The notes: generated by a model not told the origin, from the letters alone. A stretch of 64,000 nucleotides of DNA from Symmachiella macrocystis (GCF_007860075.1 NZ_SJPP01000001.1:4189490-4253489), one strand, 5' to 3'. Numbered from the stretch's first letter, positions 28,112 through 37,843 are shown. Numbers and translations are program-made.

Positions 28112-28420
28112 GCTCGATGTATCCTCCAGAGTGGAGTGCGGTCTTCGCTTCCTGCGAGGACCGTAGTGTTTGAAATGAGTGACGGCTGACCAGGGGACGT
28201 GTTTGTAAATGTCAGCCGCGTCGTGCGGTCAGATCAAAGAAGCAAACTTGAGGCCAAATCTGTGAAAAGGCACATTTCACCGCAGCAGCATCGCACGCAC
28301 CGCGCGGTAAGAGCTTACACGGCTGGAAGTTGCAGGTTGGGAAAGTTTTTATCTCGAAACCAGCGCATCGCAGCCTTGCCAAGGCCCGATTGTAAAAAAT
28401 GCAATGTTTACATTTTGGCT
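28112..28420. other. Intergenic region, no gene seen
   Basis: This region between two minus-strand genes shows no convincing coding frame. Stretches such as AAAAAATGCAATGTTTACATTTTGG near 28395 are AT-rich and lie near the end of the sulfatase gene. The right-hand promoter belongs to the peptidase gene. No repeat or regulatory motif is clear. Confidence 0.45.
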
Positions 28421-29779
28421 TCAAGGAAATTGCGAGCGCCACTCGGCGAATGCCCGGCGCAGAGAGTCGGCAACTTCCGGCTGTGAAGAGGCTAGGTCAA
28501 CTTTTTCCGACACATCGCTGCTCAGATCAAACAGTTGGGCAACGGGCCGTCGTTTGGGGAGAATCCATTTGTAGCGGCCCTCTCGCACAGCTTGCATGCC
28601 GCGAAATCCCCAAAAGAATCGCCGCGGCGACGGTCGCGTATCATCGCGTAACTCTGGCAGCGGATCGACCCCGTCCAGTACCGGCGTCTCGGGACGTTCA
28701 ACGCCGGCGACGGAAAGAATGAGGGGGAGGATATCGAGACTGATCCAAGGTTGGTCGCTGAGCGAACCCGGTTTGAGTCGCCCTGGCCAACGGACGATGC
28801 AGGGGACGCGAATCCCCCCTTCCCACAATGTGATTCCCCCATCACGGAGCGGTCGATTCGAGGCGACCTCCAAGCCACGGCCCGGCAACATGAAAGCGCC
28901 ATTGTCGGAGTAGAAAATGACCAGCGTGTCGTCGGTCAGGTGGAGTGCGTCCAATTTTTTTAAGACGCGATCAATCCCCGTATCCAGCGCGGTGACGACG
29001 GCGTGATATCGCTTTTGCGGATCGGCTTCATCCTCTGCATATCCGTAGGCAGCCAAAGCGGTTGCCGGGGCTTGCCAGATATTCGGCTCGCCCGGCCCTT
29101 TGTTCCGCGAGCTGGGGAAGTGCGGTGCATTGAAGGGAAGATACAAGAAAAACGGGGACTGCGTATGGCGGCCGATGAAATCGCATGCCGCTTCGGCGAA
29201 CAGATCGGTGCTGTATCCTGCGACCTTTACCGGTTCGGTACCGTGATAGAGGTCGTTGCGGCCAGCATAAATGTGTGTGTAATAGTCGAAGTTCCCCGAC
29301 GCGTTCCCGAAAAACTCATCGAACCCTCGTTCGGTCGGGCGACTGCCGGGCGCGAAACCGATATTCCATTTACCGAAACAAGCGGTCGCGTAGCCCAATG
29401 GTTTGAGATATTGCGGAATCAGTTTTTCGGTCTGCCGCAATCCAATGCCTAGGTTTTGCTTGGCACTGAGTTGATGATTCAGCCCGATACGCTCTGGATA
29501 TCGTCCGGTGAGTAACGTCGCCCGCGAAACAGTGCAGGTGGGAGAGGCCGAATAAAATGAAGTGCAGCGCACCCCTTGTGTCGCCAACCGATCAATGGCG
29601 GGCGTTTTGATCGTGGAGTTGCCATAACAACCCACGTCGCCATAGCCCAAATTGTCAGCGGTGATCAGTACAATGTTGGGCAAACGATTTTGCGGTGCCT
29701 CGCCACCGGAACTCATTTCCGGCAACCCCGCGAGCAGAATGATGATCAGCCCTGTATTGACGAGTCGTTTTCTATCCAT
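28421..29779 (-). CDS. Secreted sulfatase (arylsulfatase family)
   Basis: The 452-residue protein has a signal peptide (residues 1-25). The sulfatase core follows, with NIVLITADNLGYGDVGCYG at the metal site and the formylglycine motif at Cys82 in CTVSRATLLTGR. Asp/Asn metal ligands recur in FYSDNGAFM. The second metal-ligand position is Asn43, where many sulfatases have Asp, and Val replaces the Pro of the CxPxR motif. It is expected to hydrolyse sulfate esters on glycans outside the cytoplasm after oxidation of Cys82 to formylglycine by a maturation enzyme. No such enzyme is encoded in the window. Sulfatases are abundant in planctomycetes; the substrate is unknown. Confidence 0.92.
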   Translation of the reverse strand: MDRKRLVNTGLIIILLAGLPEMSSGGEAPQNRLPNIVLITADNLGYGDVGCYGNSTIKTPAIDRLATQGVRCTSFYSASPTCTVSRATLLTGRYPERIGLNHQLSAKQNLGIGLRQTEKLIPQYLKPLGYATACFGKWNIGFAPGSRPTERGFDEFFGNASGNFDYYTHIYAGRNDLYHGTEPVKVAGYSTDLFAEAACDFIGRHTQSPFFLYLPFNAPHFPSSRNKGPGEPNIWQAPATALAAYGYAEDEADPQKRYHAVVTALDTGIDRVLKKLDALHLTDDTLVIFYSDNGAFMLPGRGLEVASNRPLRDGGITLWEGGIRVPCIVRWPGRLKPGSLSDQPWISLDILPLILSVAGVERPETPVLDGVDPLPELRDDTRPSPRRFFWGFRGMQAVREGRYKWILPKRRPVAQLFDLSSDVSEKVDLASSQPEVADSLRRAFAEWRSQFP

Positions 29780-29837
29780 GTGGTTTCACCTATCACGCGT
29801 CACGTTCCCACCGCGTTTTTTTGAAAACGCGACGATG

Positions 29838-30605
29838 CTAATGTCGTGATTCATACAATTGAGCGACGACTCCATCCAGGAAAATGGCGAGACGCTCGGC
29901 GGCAAAATTGGCTGATTCGCGGAGCTTCCATAAATCCTTAACGGCGGCGGGGCGTTTCCACATGGCTCCCATAGCAGCACCCACGCGATACGTGCCGGTC
30001 GCCCCTAGAATCGACAAGACTTCCGGCGGCAGGTCGGCCGACATATCGTCGCTGATCACCCGCACAGCTAAAAACCGCGTCTGCGTATCGCGACAGACTT
30101 GAGCGACAGCCAAGCTTTCCATGTCGACGGCCAGCGCGTGATGTTGTTCGGCCAATTGCCGTTTCTCATCCACGGTGCGGACGATCTCGTCGGTATTCAG
30201 GATCCGGCCCACGTAGAGTCCACCGTCGGGGTTGGCCGGCATGTTGATGTCGACACGTAATTCCTGTCCATGCACGTCGCAAACATCGTTGGCCATCACA
30301 ATGTTGCCAATTTTCATTTCCGGTTGTAATGCGCCTGAGAAGCCGGCGGAGAGAATCCAGGAGGGCGAGTGCGCATCGACCATGGCCTGCGTCGCCCGCC
30401 GGGCAGGCGCGAAGCCGGTGCCGGTTTCCACAATGGCGACTTTAATGTCTCCATAACGACCGCCGCGAAACACGAAGTGATCGCTCTTGTATTTACGGAG
30501 TTTTTCGCAACGTTCCAAAAACGGTGCGATTTCCAGCGGCAGTGCGCAGACAATGCCGATGTCGGCATGCGCGGCATTCTTTTCGGGTGGGGGCGGGGTG
30601 GTCAT
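29838..30605 (-). CDS. MTA/SAH nucleosidase-like phosphorylase family protein
   Basis: From ATG 30605 the 255-residue protein has the PNP/UDP family fold: ALPLEIAPFLERC near the N-terminus, the base-binding stretch SAGFSGALQPEMKIGNIV, and ALAVDMESLAVAQVC with the conserved DMES-type motif that binds the ribose. Members cleave nucleosides such as 5'-methylthioadenosine or S-adenosylhomocysteine; others phosphorolyse purines, or, as HpnG, act in hopanoid synthesis. The exact substrate is not clear. An extension to 30713 is basic and unlikely. The gene stands alone on the minus strand, divergent from the gene at 30843. Confidence 0.82.
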   Translation of the reverse strand: MTTPPPPEKNAAHADIGIVCALPLEIAPFLERCEKLRKYKSDHFVFRGGRYGDIKVAIVETGTGFAPARRATQAMVDAHSPSWILSAGFSGALQPEMKIGNIVMANDVCDVHGQELRVDINMPANPDGGLYVGRILNTDEIVRTVDEKRQLAEQHHALAVDMESLAVAQVCRDTQTRFLAVRVISDDMSADLPPEVLSILGATGTYRVGAAMGAMWKRPAAVKDLWKLRESANFAAERLAIFLDGVVAQLYESRH

Positions 30606-30842
30606 TCTTGGTCCAGTAGCAATTTCACAAAGTGGACGATTCCGGGACGAACGGCAACGGTCCGCTGCGAAATCTCCACCCGCACTGTATCGCATGTCCA
30701 CAGGATGATCCATCCGGCGGCCGATTTGTGCGAGTTTTCGAAAAGTCGGTTAAGATAAACGTGCCTCGGACGAATGACTGGTTACGGGGCGTTGCGCACG
30801 CGCTCGCCGGCGAATTCACTCACAGCAAAAACGGACGAAACG

Positions 30843-32696
30843 ATGTTCATTTCCCGCGAAAAAATCCGCAAACATCGCCACGTGTGGTTGTTCTTTGGCG
30901 TTTGGCTGCCGATGACGATCCTGGCCGTACTGTGGTTCGGCTTTTCGCCCGATGTTCCGAACCAAGCGATTCGAGCCGAGCGGGATGCCGAAGGAAACTT
31001 CATCGAACAGCTGTTGGGGGACGAATCAGAACCAGCGGCCGGTGTGACATTTGAGGCCCAATTCGGCAAGCTGAATGCCAAGAACAATCTGGCGTCCTCG
31101 GCGAGCTCGACTTCTAGCAACCCTAGTTTTTTTGCTGACAGCCATATTGCGATCATCAATCGCAGCGACCACACCTTGATGAAACGGGTTGGAGGACTAG
31201 TACTGGAGCGGCTGAAACAACAGCCTGCGTTCCAGCGAATCGACTACTACCCGCTGGGGGAGTCGATGCCGCAAGGGGAACGAGCGCCGGACATTTTTGT
31301 CTCATTAGACCTCAAGAATTTGGAAGAGTCCGGGTTGCTCATCGAACATGCGGTTCAGGCCAAAATCAGTATTGTGGCATCAGACAACGTGGTCCGTAGC
31401 CACAATTCGTATATCGATAATCTCACACCGCCGAAAATTGAGTTTGATTGGCACGGCAAGCTAGAACACGATTCGACGACGACTGGTATTGGATCGTCAG
31501 CAGCGAAATACAAATTGGTGGCCGAAGACATTGCCAAGCAAATCGCGGACGCAATGGTCAAACATTTCGACGGTTTGCGTGAAAAGCATAGCATGCTACC
31601 GCCGCTTCCAAATTATTTTTATCCGGATTTTAAAGAGACGGAGCCGCTGACGTTTTTAGAAAATCACAATGCAGAGTTGCTATTTTCCGGACACGGGCTG
31701 ATGAACCGCAACCAGTCGGTTTGGACCTTTCAAGCTGATGAGCCGCCCCAAGACCTTCTACGTGCGATTTCCGACGAATTGGCGACCCAGGGTTGGGACG
31801 TGCCCGAATTGGCAGCCGACGAGAGCGTGCAACATTTGCGTGTCAAGCATAACAACTTCGTCCTCGAGGTATTCCCGGATCACGAATCTCGTACGGACTT
31901 GGACATCAATGGAAATCTGAATGGTGGCGGTCAATCCAGGCGGTATACTTACTACGTGTCGTATTTGGACCGTATGCAGCGTGAGGAAATTCGTGCGGCC
32001 TGCGAAGCTTTTCTGACAGAGAAGCCTCCAGTCGAGGCGCTCGTCTTGTTCCACCGTCATTGGTATGGTGATCGAGATTTGGAATCACGAGTTCTGTCGT
32101 ATCTGCAATCTCAATCCACTACATCGATTGAGGCATTGATCGCCACAGCAGAGTTGCTGCACCGGCTCAAACGAGCCGACGAAGCGTTGCATGTCATACT
32201 GACCGCACACGCGCTCAGCGAAACGACGTCAGATCCAGGGAAATACAAAAACCGTCTGAAACAACTCGCCAAGACCATGAAAATCGAGGACTTTCCTCCC
32301 AAGACAATCGATGTCGAATTGTTGAAGGAGCTGGGGATTCGCGAAGTTGAACAGGGGAGCAAATTCGCGGACCTTGAATTCGCGGTGAATGAGCCGGCGG
32401 TATTTATCTATCGTACCCTCGAAGGTACGACAAAGCTTCTTAGTTTCCGCGTGGTCCCTCTGGGAAATCACCAATTCGAGTTCGCATTTGTCGATTCCGA
32501 ACCGGACAAGGGTTCTCGATCCTGGGGCAACGGCGGGCTTGTTTCTGAGGATCGCTGGACCAGCCATCAAATACGTTTGGGTGACTCATCGACCCTCCGG
32601 TTCTACGCACGCAAGTTAGAGGGGAAGCCGCGATTTCGTGTTGCCGTTGATGTCATCGACAGAAAAAATCTGCCACCGCAACTTCCCTATGAATAG
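30843..32696 (+). CDS. Membrane-anchored protein of unknown function
   Basis: I do not recognise this family. From ATG 30843 the 617 residues begin with a basic segment (FISREKIRKHRH) and one membrane helix (WLFFGVWLPMTILAVLWFG), so most of the protein is extracytoplasmic. The following Ser/Ala-rich stretch (SSASSTSSNPSFF) is a linker. A mixed alpha/beta region then includes PDIFVSLDLKNLEE, similar in pattern to an exported binding domain. The region about 390-460 is helical, possibly TPR-like (LLHRLKRADEALHVILTAHA). A frame upstream to 30774 is possible but would place extra residues before the membrane helix. It is followed by the DHDPS-family gene. Confidence 0.65.
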   Translation: MFISREKIRKHRHVWLFFGVWLPMTILAVLWFGFSPDVPNQAIRAERDAEGNFIEQLLGDESEPAAGVTFEAQFGKLNAKNNLASSASSTSSNPSFFADSHIAIINRSDHTLMKRVGGLVLERLKQQPAFQRIDYYPLGESMPQGERAPDIFVSLDLKNLEESGLLIEHAVQAKISIVASDNVVRSHNSYIDNLTPPKIEFDWHGKLEHDSTTTGIGSSAAKYKLVAEDIAKQIADAMVKHFDGLREKHSMLPPLPNYFYPDFKETEPLTFLENHNAELLFSGHGLMNRNQSVWTFQADEPPQDLLRAISDELATQGWDVPELAADESVQHLRVKHNNFVLEVFPDHESRTDLDINGNLNGGGQSRRYTYYVSYLDRMQREEIRAACEAFLTEKPPVEALVLFHRHWYGDRDLESRVLSYLQSQSTTSIEALIATAELLHRLKRADEALHVILTAHALSETTSDPGKYKNRLKQLAKTMKIEDFPPKTIDVELLKELGIREVEQGSKFADLEFAVNEPAVFIYRTLEGTTKLLSFRVVPLGNHQFEFAFVDSEPDKGSRSWGNGGLVSEDRWTSHQIRLGDSSTLRFYARKLEGKPRFRVAVDVIDRKNLPPQLPYE

Positions 32697-32883
32697 CCGT
32701 GTTCCTAGAGTCAAGAATGGTGCAACCGTCTGACGCCCCGCATATTAGTCGTTGCACCAGCAGCCTCACACTGTTGCGGTTTTCACTGCCGATTGATTTG
32801 GTATGATCTCCCCGCCGATCCCGCACAGGGGCCGCGCGGATGCGATCTTGAGTCGCACATCCCAAACCATCGTCGAGAACCAC

Positions 32884-32957
32884 TTTCAAAACCCGGTTGA
32901 GCTTGTTCTGGAAACTTGCAGATCAGTGTCAGCGAGACGCTGCAGAGGGTTTTGAAA
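32884..32957. repeat. 74-bp dispersed repeat, copy 1
   Basis: The element is bounded by perfect 11-bp inverted ends: TTTCAAAACCC (32884-32894) and GGGTTTTGAAA (32947-32957). It matches a 74-bp stretch at 61016-61089 at 64 of 74 positions by hand count, with identical length. The copy lies immediately upstream of the DHDPS-family gene start at 32984. No coding function. It resembles a small miniature inverted-repeat or REP-type element. Confidence 0.8.
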
Positions 32958-32983
32958 CGAATTGCAGTGAAAGTGCCGTGATT

Positions 32984-33925
32984 ATGAACAACTCGGAGGA
33001 TCCAGATACATCGCAAGTTGGACTGCGGGGCATGATGCCGATTCTGCCCACAGCGATCACTCGCGATGGTGCTATTGACGAAGCGAGCCAGCGGCGGTTG
33101 GTGCAATACTGCCTGAAGTGCGGCGCCGTGGCGATTGGCCATTTTGGGATCGCTTCGGAATTTCACAAAATCCCCGACCATGCCCGGCAGAGTTTGACCG
33201 AGATGATTGTCGACGAAGTGGCCGGCCGCGTGCCGGTGTTTCTCGGTGTCACTGCTCCGGGGGTCGGTACCTCGCTGAACTATGCCCGCCAAGCCGAACA
33301 ACTTGGCGCGGATATGATTATGGCGGCGCTGCCGTATGTCGATCTGCCCGATGCGGAGGGCGCCTTCGACTATTATGCGTCGCTGTCGGAGGCAACCACA
33401 CTGCCAATCATCATCCAAGACACCCCCGCTAGTTCATCGATTCTGACGGCCCAGTTATTGTGGCGGATGGATCAAGAGATTGCCGGCGTACAACACGTCA
33501 AAGCCGAAGGCAAAAACTTTGTCACCAAGACTGCACAGCTGCTGGAACTTTCCGGCGGGAATATCTCGGTGATCGGCGGCGCGGGTGGTAAGCACTTGCT
33601 GCATCTGTTGCGCTTGGGTGTCACGGCATTCATGACCGGGACCGAAGCCCTCGACCTACACGCCGCCGCCGTTCACGCACATCTTGAGGGCGAGACGGAG
33701 CAAGCGGCCAAGATTTACGTGGAACAGATTCTGCCGTACTTGCAGTTTTATCTGGACTATTCCGAGGAACTACTCAAAACGATGCTGCACGAGCGTGGCG
33801 TGATTGATTGCCCTGACGTGTTGGCTCCCCCAGCAGCGGCGGCGATGAGCGCCGTGGAACAAGCGGAGTTGGATTGGATCCTGGACCGCATTGGTTGGCG
33901 AAAACATTGGCCGAACATCCCCTAA
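32984..33925 (+). CDS. DHDPS-family (class I) aldolase
   Basis: The 313-residue protein (from ATG 32984) belongs to the dihydrodipicolinate synthase / N-acetylneuraminate lyase superfamily, whose members form a Schiff base with Lys. That Lys is Lys173 in HVKAEGKN. The GxxxE motif appears as GIASEFHKI (55-63). Other landmarks are GRVPVFLGV and AALPYVDLP. The reaction may be synthesis or cleavage of a keto acid such as dihydrodipicolinate, sialic acid or another sugar acid, and cannot be assigned from the sequence. An open frame upstream to 32897 runs through the 74-bp repeat and is rejected. It is the only metabolic gene in this stretch. Confidence 0.85.
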   Translation: MNNSEDPDTSQVGLRGMMPILPTAITRDGAIDEASQRRLVQYCLKCGAVAIGHFGIASEFHKIPDHARQSLTEMIVDEVAGRVPVFLGVTAPGVGTSLNYARQAEQLGADMIMAALPYVDLPDAEGAFDYYASLSEATTLPIIIQDTPASSSILTAQLLWRMDQEIAGVQHVKAEGKNFVTKTAQLLELSGGNISVIGGAGGKHLLHLLRLGVTAFMTGTEALDLHAAAVHAHLEGETEQAAKIYVEQILPYLQFYLDYSEELLKTMLHERGVIDCPDVLAPPAAAAMSAVEQAELDWILDRIGWRKHWPNIP

Positions 33926-33958
33926 CAGCGGCATGCTCTGCTGACAGAGGTTGAGACA

Positions 33959-35314
33959 ATGCACGTTCGCGGAAAGGCGATTTTCATGGAGGACAAATCG
34001 GCGAAACGGTCGTCACTGCTGAAGCGGCTGGCGCTTTGGACGGTGCCGACGTTACTGGTTGCGGCGGCGGCGGTCTATTGCTTCCAACTGTACCAATCCC
34101 ACGCTGCTTGGAAGGCGGAGATTCGCCGCATCGAAGGTCGTGGTGAACCGGTGCGTAGCGCGGACCTGGCAATCAAGCTCGACAACCCTCAGGACGATGC
34201 CGGTCCGTTGTTGCTGGAAGCGATCGGCGCGCTACAGGAACCGGAACAAGCGTATTTGCAATTGATGACGGCCGAAACACCAACGCGCGCCGGTGCGCAC
34301 GGGCCGCTACGTGATGAATTGCAGGCGAATCAAAAAAGTCGAGAGCTGATTGCGCAGGCGGTGGCTCGCCCGCACTGCCGACTTTTGGTCGATGCCTCTG
34401 CAGGCGATCCGCGTCGGTCCAAGATATTGAAATGCCGGGCATTGAGCGATTTGCTACACGCGGAGGTCCTCTGGTCGTTGGGAACCGGGGAAGACCAGGC
34501 GGCGTTCTCGTCGACGATTCAAGGGTTTCAGTCAGCTAGGCTGGTTGGGGAAGAGTCGCTGACAGAATCTCGTTTCACGGCGATCGCCATGCAAAACACG
34601 AGCCTCAATTCTCTAGCAGAACTGCTCTCCGGGGGAAAAATCACACCGGCGGATTTTTTAGCACTGGACGGCGAACTCTCGCGCGCAGCAAGCGACTGCC
34701 GTTGCCAACCGACGTTGATTGCAATTCGAACTTATTTGATTGACGGAACCGCGCTGCCCCGGATTCGAGAAGCGATCAGCATGCCAGGAGCGCCTGCATG
34801 GATTGCTTGGTGCAAACGAGTGCTCTCTGAGCCACAGGTGATTGACAATGCCGTGTACTGGATACAGATGCTTTCCGAATTGGCAGCGATCAGTGATCAA
34901 CCGGGGTTAGACAATCCAGACATCCGCGATTGGCAACAGCGGGTCGCACAAAGTTCTTTTTTGTACGTTAAGCCTTACCTCGCAGCTGCCCCGCAATTGC
35001 GGGGGCCGATTCTCGCCATGCGGCAACGGTTCATTCTGGCCCGTTGGGCGCTGCGAGTGGATCGCTTTTACCGCCAAAATGGCCGCTTTCCAGCCGAGTT
35101 GTCGCAAGTTTGCGATGCAGAGTGCCGGATCGTCGCCCCCGACTTATTATTCGGTCAACCGCTGGTCCTGGAGACCTATGAACGGGGTTTTGTGATCCGA
35201 ATCGAAACCGAGGAGCACTCCAGCCAAGAATTCGTCAAAAACTGCCGGTTCGAAGTCACCTATCCCGCAACCGGCGACTTGCAGGACACGTCCGATGTCA
35301 GTACACAGGAGTGA
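33959..35314 (+). CDS. Membrane-anchored protein of unknown function
   Basis: The 451-residue protein has a basic N-terminus and one membrane helix (LALWTVPTLLVAAAAVYCF), leaving the rest outside. It is mostly helical, with conserved-looking stretches such as VRSADLAIKLDNPQDDAGPL. Near the C-terminus RWALRVDRFYRQNGRFPAEL resembles a motif I have seen in other planctomycete exported proteins of unknown function; treat this as a weak memory. AGAGG precedes ATG 33959 by about 9 bases and supports this start; an alternative ATG at 33986 is possible. It begins 33 bases after the aldolase and may share its operon. Confidence 0.6.
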   Translation: MHVRGKAIFMEDKSAKRSSLLKRLALWTVPTLLVAAAAVYCFQLYQSHAAWKAEIRRIEGRGEPVRSADLAIKLDNPQDDAGPLLLEAIGALQEPEQAYLQLMTAETPTRAGAHGPLRDELQANQKSRELIAQAVARPHCRLLVDASAGDPRRSKILKCRALSDLLHAEVLWSLGTGEDQAAFSSTIQGFQSARLVGEESLTESRFTAIAMQNTSLNSLAELLSGGKITPADFLALDGELSRAASDCRCQPTLIAIRTYLIDGTALPRIREAISMPGAPAWIAWCKRVLSEPQVIDNAVYWIQMLSELAAISDQPGLDNPDIRDWQQRVAQSSFLYVKPYLAAAPQLRGPILAMRQRFILARWALRVDRFYRQNGRFPAELSQVCDAECRIVAPDLLFGQPLVLETYERGFVIRIETEEHSSQEFVKNCRFEVTYPATGDLQDTSDVSTQE

Positions 35315-35328
35315 ATCGACGCCGCGTA

Positions 35329-35348
35329 GGGGGCGTCGCGACGCACCC
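35329..35348. repeat. GC-rich palindrome after stop, core GCGTCGCGACGC
   Basis: A 20-bp inverted repeat with a 12-bp perfect core (35333-35344) and one mismatched pair follows 14 bases after a stop codon. It shares the core with the palindrome at 46445-46462, also next to a stop. It is probably a dispersed transcript-end element. Confidence 0.65.
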
Positions 35349-35513
35349 TTCTATGCAGTACGATAGACAAGCATTCCAACCTGCGACGCGCCGCAGCGGA
35401 ATTCCAAACGAAGCTCAGTTAGAAATCCAAACTCAGCAATTGCCAAAACGGCAACTGAAACCAGATTGTTAAAACGTTCGAAGCACACGTTATTCTAGGA
35501 AAGACACAGTTCG

Positions 35514-36263
35514 ATGTATAAAGTCGTTTTATTGCGGCACGGTGAAAGTCAGTGGAACCTGGAAAACCGATTTACCGGTTGGACCGATGTGGATCTGACG
35601 GAGGCTGGAATCGGCCAAGCCAGCGGTGCCGGAAAAATTCTCAAAGAGCAAGGATTCACTTTTGACCAGGCGTATACGTCGGTGCTCAAACGAGCGATTC
35701 GCACGTTGTGGTTGGCGCTGGATGAGATGGACTTGATGTGGATTCCGGTCGAGCGGGACTGGCGGCTCAATGAGCGGCATTACGGGGACCTGCAGGGACT
35801 CAACAAAGCGGAGACCGCTAAAAAGTTCGGCGACGAGCAAGTTTTGGTTTGGCGACGAAGTTACGACACCCCGCCGCCGCCGTTGGATGCCGGCGATGAA
35901 CGGTGTCCCGGCAATGACCGTCGTTACGAGAACCTGTCCGCCGAGCAACTCCCGTTGACGGAATGTCTGAAAGACACCGTGGAACGAGTCATGCCGTATT
36001 GGCACGAGACGATTGCTCCGGCGATTAAGGCAGGCCAAAAGTTGATCATCGTCGCCCACGGCAACAGCCTACGTGCGCTGGTCAAGTATTTGGATGACGT
36101 GAGCGAAGAAGAAATTGTCGGCCTGAATATCCCCACCGGCGTGCCGTTGGTTTATGAGTTGGATGAAAACCTCAAACCAATCCGGCATGAGTACCTGGGG
36201 GATCAAGCAGCGATCCAAGCGGCGATGGATGCCGTCGCCAAACAAGGCCAAGCCAAAAGCTGA
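35514..36263 (+). CDS. gpmA: 2,3-bisphosphoglycerate-dependent phosphoglycerate mutase
   Basis: It interconverts 3- and 2-phosphoglycerate in glycolysis and gluconeogenesis through a phosphohistidine intermediate. Catalytic features are the RHGESQWN motif with His9, [11 protein letters not shown], the Glu in [15 protein letters not shown] and the second His in [15 protein letters not shown]. Length 249 residues matches GpmA, which is longer than other histidine phosphatases. The start at ATG 35514 sits directly before the first strand ([10 protein letters not shown]). A perfect bidirectional hairpin follows the stop. There are no glycolytic neighbours; it is a free-standing gene. Confidence 0.96.
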   Translation: MYKVVLLRHGESQWNLENRFTGWTDVDLTEAGIGQASGAGKILKEQGFTFDQAYTSVLKRAIRTLWLALDEMDLMWIPVERDWRLNERHYGDLQGLNKAETAKKFGDEQVLVWRRSYDTPPPPLDAGDERCPGNDRRYENLSAEQLPLTECLKDTVERVMPYWHETIAPAIKAGQKLIIVAHGNSLRALVKYLDDVSEEEIVGLNIPTGVPLVYELDENLKPIRHEYLGDQAAIQAAMDAVAKQGQAKS

Positions 36264-36276
36264 CCCGCCCACGAAA

Positions 36277-36306
36277 ATCGGCCGCCGAATAGAATCGGCG
36301 GCCGAT
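36277..36306. terminator. Bidirectional hairpin terminator
   Basis: ATCGGCCGCCGA (36277-36288) pairs perfectly with TCGGCGGCCGAT (36295-36306). On the minus strand it is followed by TTTTCGTG, so it fits best as the terminator of the DUF1559 gene, and it could also end gpmA. Confidence 0.75.
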
Positions 36307-36335
36307 GGTTCATGGTTGCTTGAAGCGAACGTAGA

Positions 36336-37415
36336 TCAAAATTCTTCGGAGATCCGTTCCTGGCCATTGCGAGTGGCCAATGCATTGAGAATGGTTTTGT
36401 CCATCGTCTTGGCTAGCGGACGAGCGGAACCGTCGACGAAGAAGAAGTTCACCGCATCACCGTGAAAACTGCCGAAGCCAAAATATGTGAAAACCGCGTT
36501 TCTATCGGGAATCGGATGATTCTCTTCGTCGTCGACATCGTCTACGTCATCGCCGTCGTCATCGACATCGGGAATATCATCCATCTCCCAACCCGCTTGG
36601 AAGGGGGCGCTGTACCAGTCCCAAAGTTTTTGATCCCTTCCATTTCGCAAGGGGTCGTTTTCGCTGTAAGTGTCGTCCATGCGGGGGACACGGGCACAGC
36701 AGGAGAGGGCATCGCCCCAAAAACCGAACCGGCTTTCTCCGAAGAGAATCGTCATCGTAGTTCCATCCGTGCAATCTCGATCGCTGTAGGTACTATTCAT
36801 ATTCATCATCCCATTGTCGGCCGTGTTGCCCATGCAGCCGCGATAGGTTGCGTAGCCCAACTCGCCGGCGCGCTGGTCGGGGAGTGTTGCGCTGGGGCAG
36901 ACATAGGTGGGAATCACCATTTGAATGCCCTGCAGGTTGTAGTTCGTTGATTTTGGCTCGTTAAACTTGAGGTTCACCGTGCCTTGATCCATCTCCGAGA
37001 GCAGGAACGCTTGCCAACCCCACATGTAGGATACGCTCCATTTGTTGGAGCCTGTCGGAAGGTCCAGGTCAACCTCGCCGGTGGGGTGTGGTCCATTAAA
37101 ACCCGCAACGATGCCATAACTCGCTGGCGTGGCAGGATTCTGATACTCCTCGAAGTAGTCGCCTTGAATCCAACCCGGCGGAAACGTGTTGTACGTCGAG
37201 AGGTAGTTATGGGAGGCGATGCCAATTTGGTGCAGATGATTTAAGCATTGCGCGCGGCGAGCCGATTCACGCACCTTTTGTACGGCCGGCATCAACAGGG
37301 CAATCAGCAAGGCAATGATGGCGATCACCACCAACAGTTCCACCAGGGTAAAACCTTCGCGGATTGTCTGCCGCGGAAGCCAAATCTTGCGAACGCGTCG
37401 TCGATTCATCATCAT
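36336..37415 (-). CDS. DUF1559 protein with prepilin-type N-terminus
   Basis: The 359-residue protein has the planctomycete DUF1559 architecture. The N-terminus has a basic stretch (residues 1-20), then a prepilin-type cleavage site at Gly21-Phe22 in [18 protein letters not shown], with the conserved Glu at position 5 of the mature protein. The C-terminus carries [18 protein letters not shown], typical of the family (the H-X9-DG motif). Three consecutive ATGs precede the frame; TTGGAGA lies about 9 bases upstream. Near residue 290 an Asp-rich stretch ([15 protein letters not shown]) resembles a calcium-binding loop. The family is exported and expanded in planctomycetes; its function is poorly known. 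Confidence 0.9.
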   Translation of the reverse strand: MMMNRRRVRKIWLPRQTIREGFTLVELLVVIAIIALLIALLMPAVQKVRESARRAQCLNHLHQIGIASHNYLSTYNTFPPGWIQGDYFEEYQNPATPASYGIVAGFNGPHPTGEVDLDLPTGSNKWSVSYMWGWQAFLLSEMDQGTVNLKFNEPKSTNYNLQGIQMVIPTYVCPSATLPDQRAGELGYATYRGCMGNTADNGMMNMNSTYSDRDCTDGTTMTILFGESRFGFWGDALSCCARVPRMDDTYSENDPLRNGRDQKLWDWYSAPFQAGWEMDDIPDVDDDGDDVDDVDDEENHPIPDRNAVFTYFGFGSFHGDAVNFFFVDGSARPLAKTMDKTILNALATRNGQERISEEF

Positions 37416-37843
37416 AAAATTTTGTCTCCAAAGTTTTGGGAGCGCAACACAGTCAGCGTCTCACGCTACGGTTTTGCCGCATCCGAAAAACGTTCCAGAG
37501 TGGATTTGTACAACTCCGACGCATGTCTCCGCCTCAACGCAATTTGTGGCAGTGCGTCATTCGTGCTTTATACAGTTTAAGCACAATTCACGGCCGATGC
37601 GACCGTAATTTGCCCTCTTCGACAAACGTTCCTGCTAGAAATCCTGCCTGTTAGCAAACGGTAATTATCCCCTATTCTGCCGATCTTGGATCGTTCGTGT
37701 TCCAGTCCGATTATTTCGCTGGATGGTGGGGTTGCGAAAAAGCTATCCCTGTTTGTTCTCCTACGATACGATGTCGACCGGTTCGTCCGGCAGCAGGACG
37801 GTTCTTTTCGACGATTTTCAGGTTATTGAATCTGTAGGCGAAT
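37416..37843. other. Intergenic region between divergent genes
   Basis: This gap should contain the promoters of the DUF1559 gene (minus) and the TVP38-like gene (plus). No coding frame was supported on either strand. The first 150 bases are moderately AT-rich; a plus-strand TTATCCCCTATTCTGC stretch is unremarkable. No repeat found. Confidence 0.45.

Noticed and set aside
32897-32983. N-terminal extension of the DHDPS-family gene to 32897
   Set aside because: The extension is translated from the 74-bp repeat; the family begins near the internal ATG 32984.
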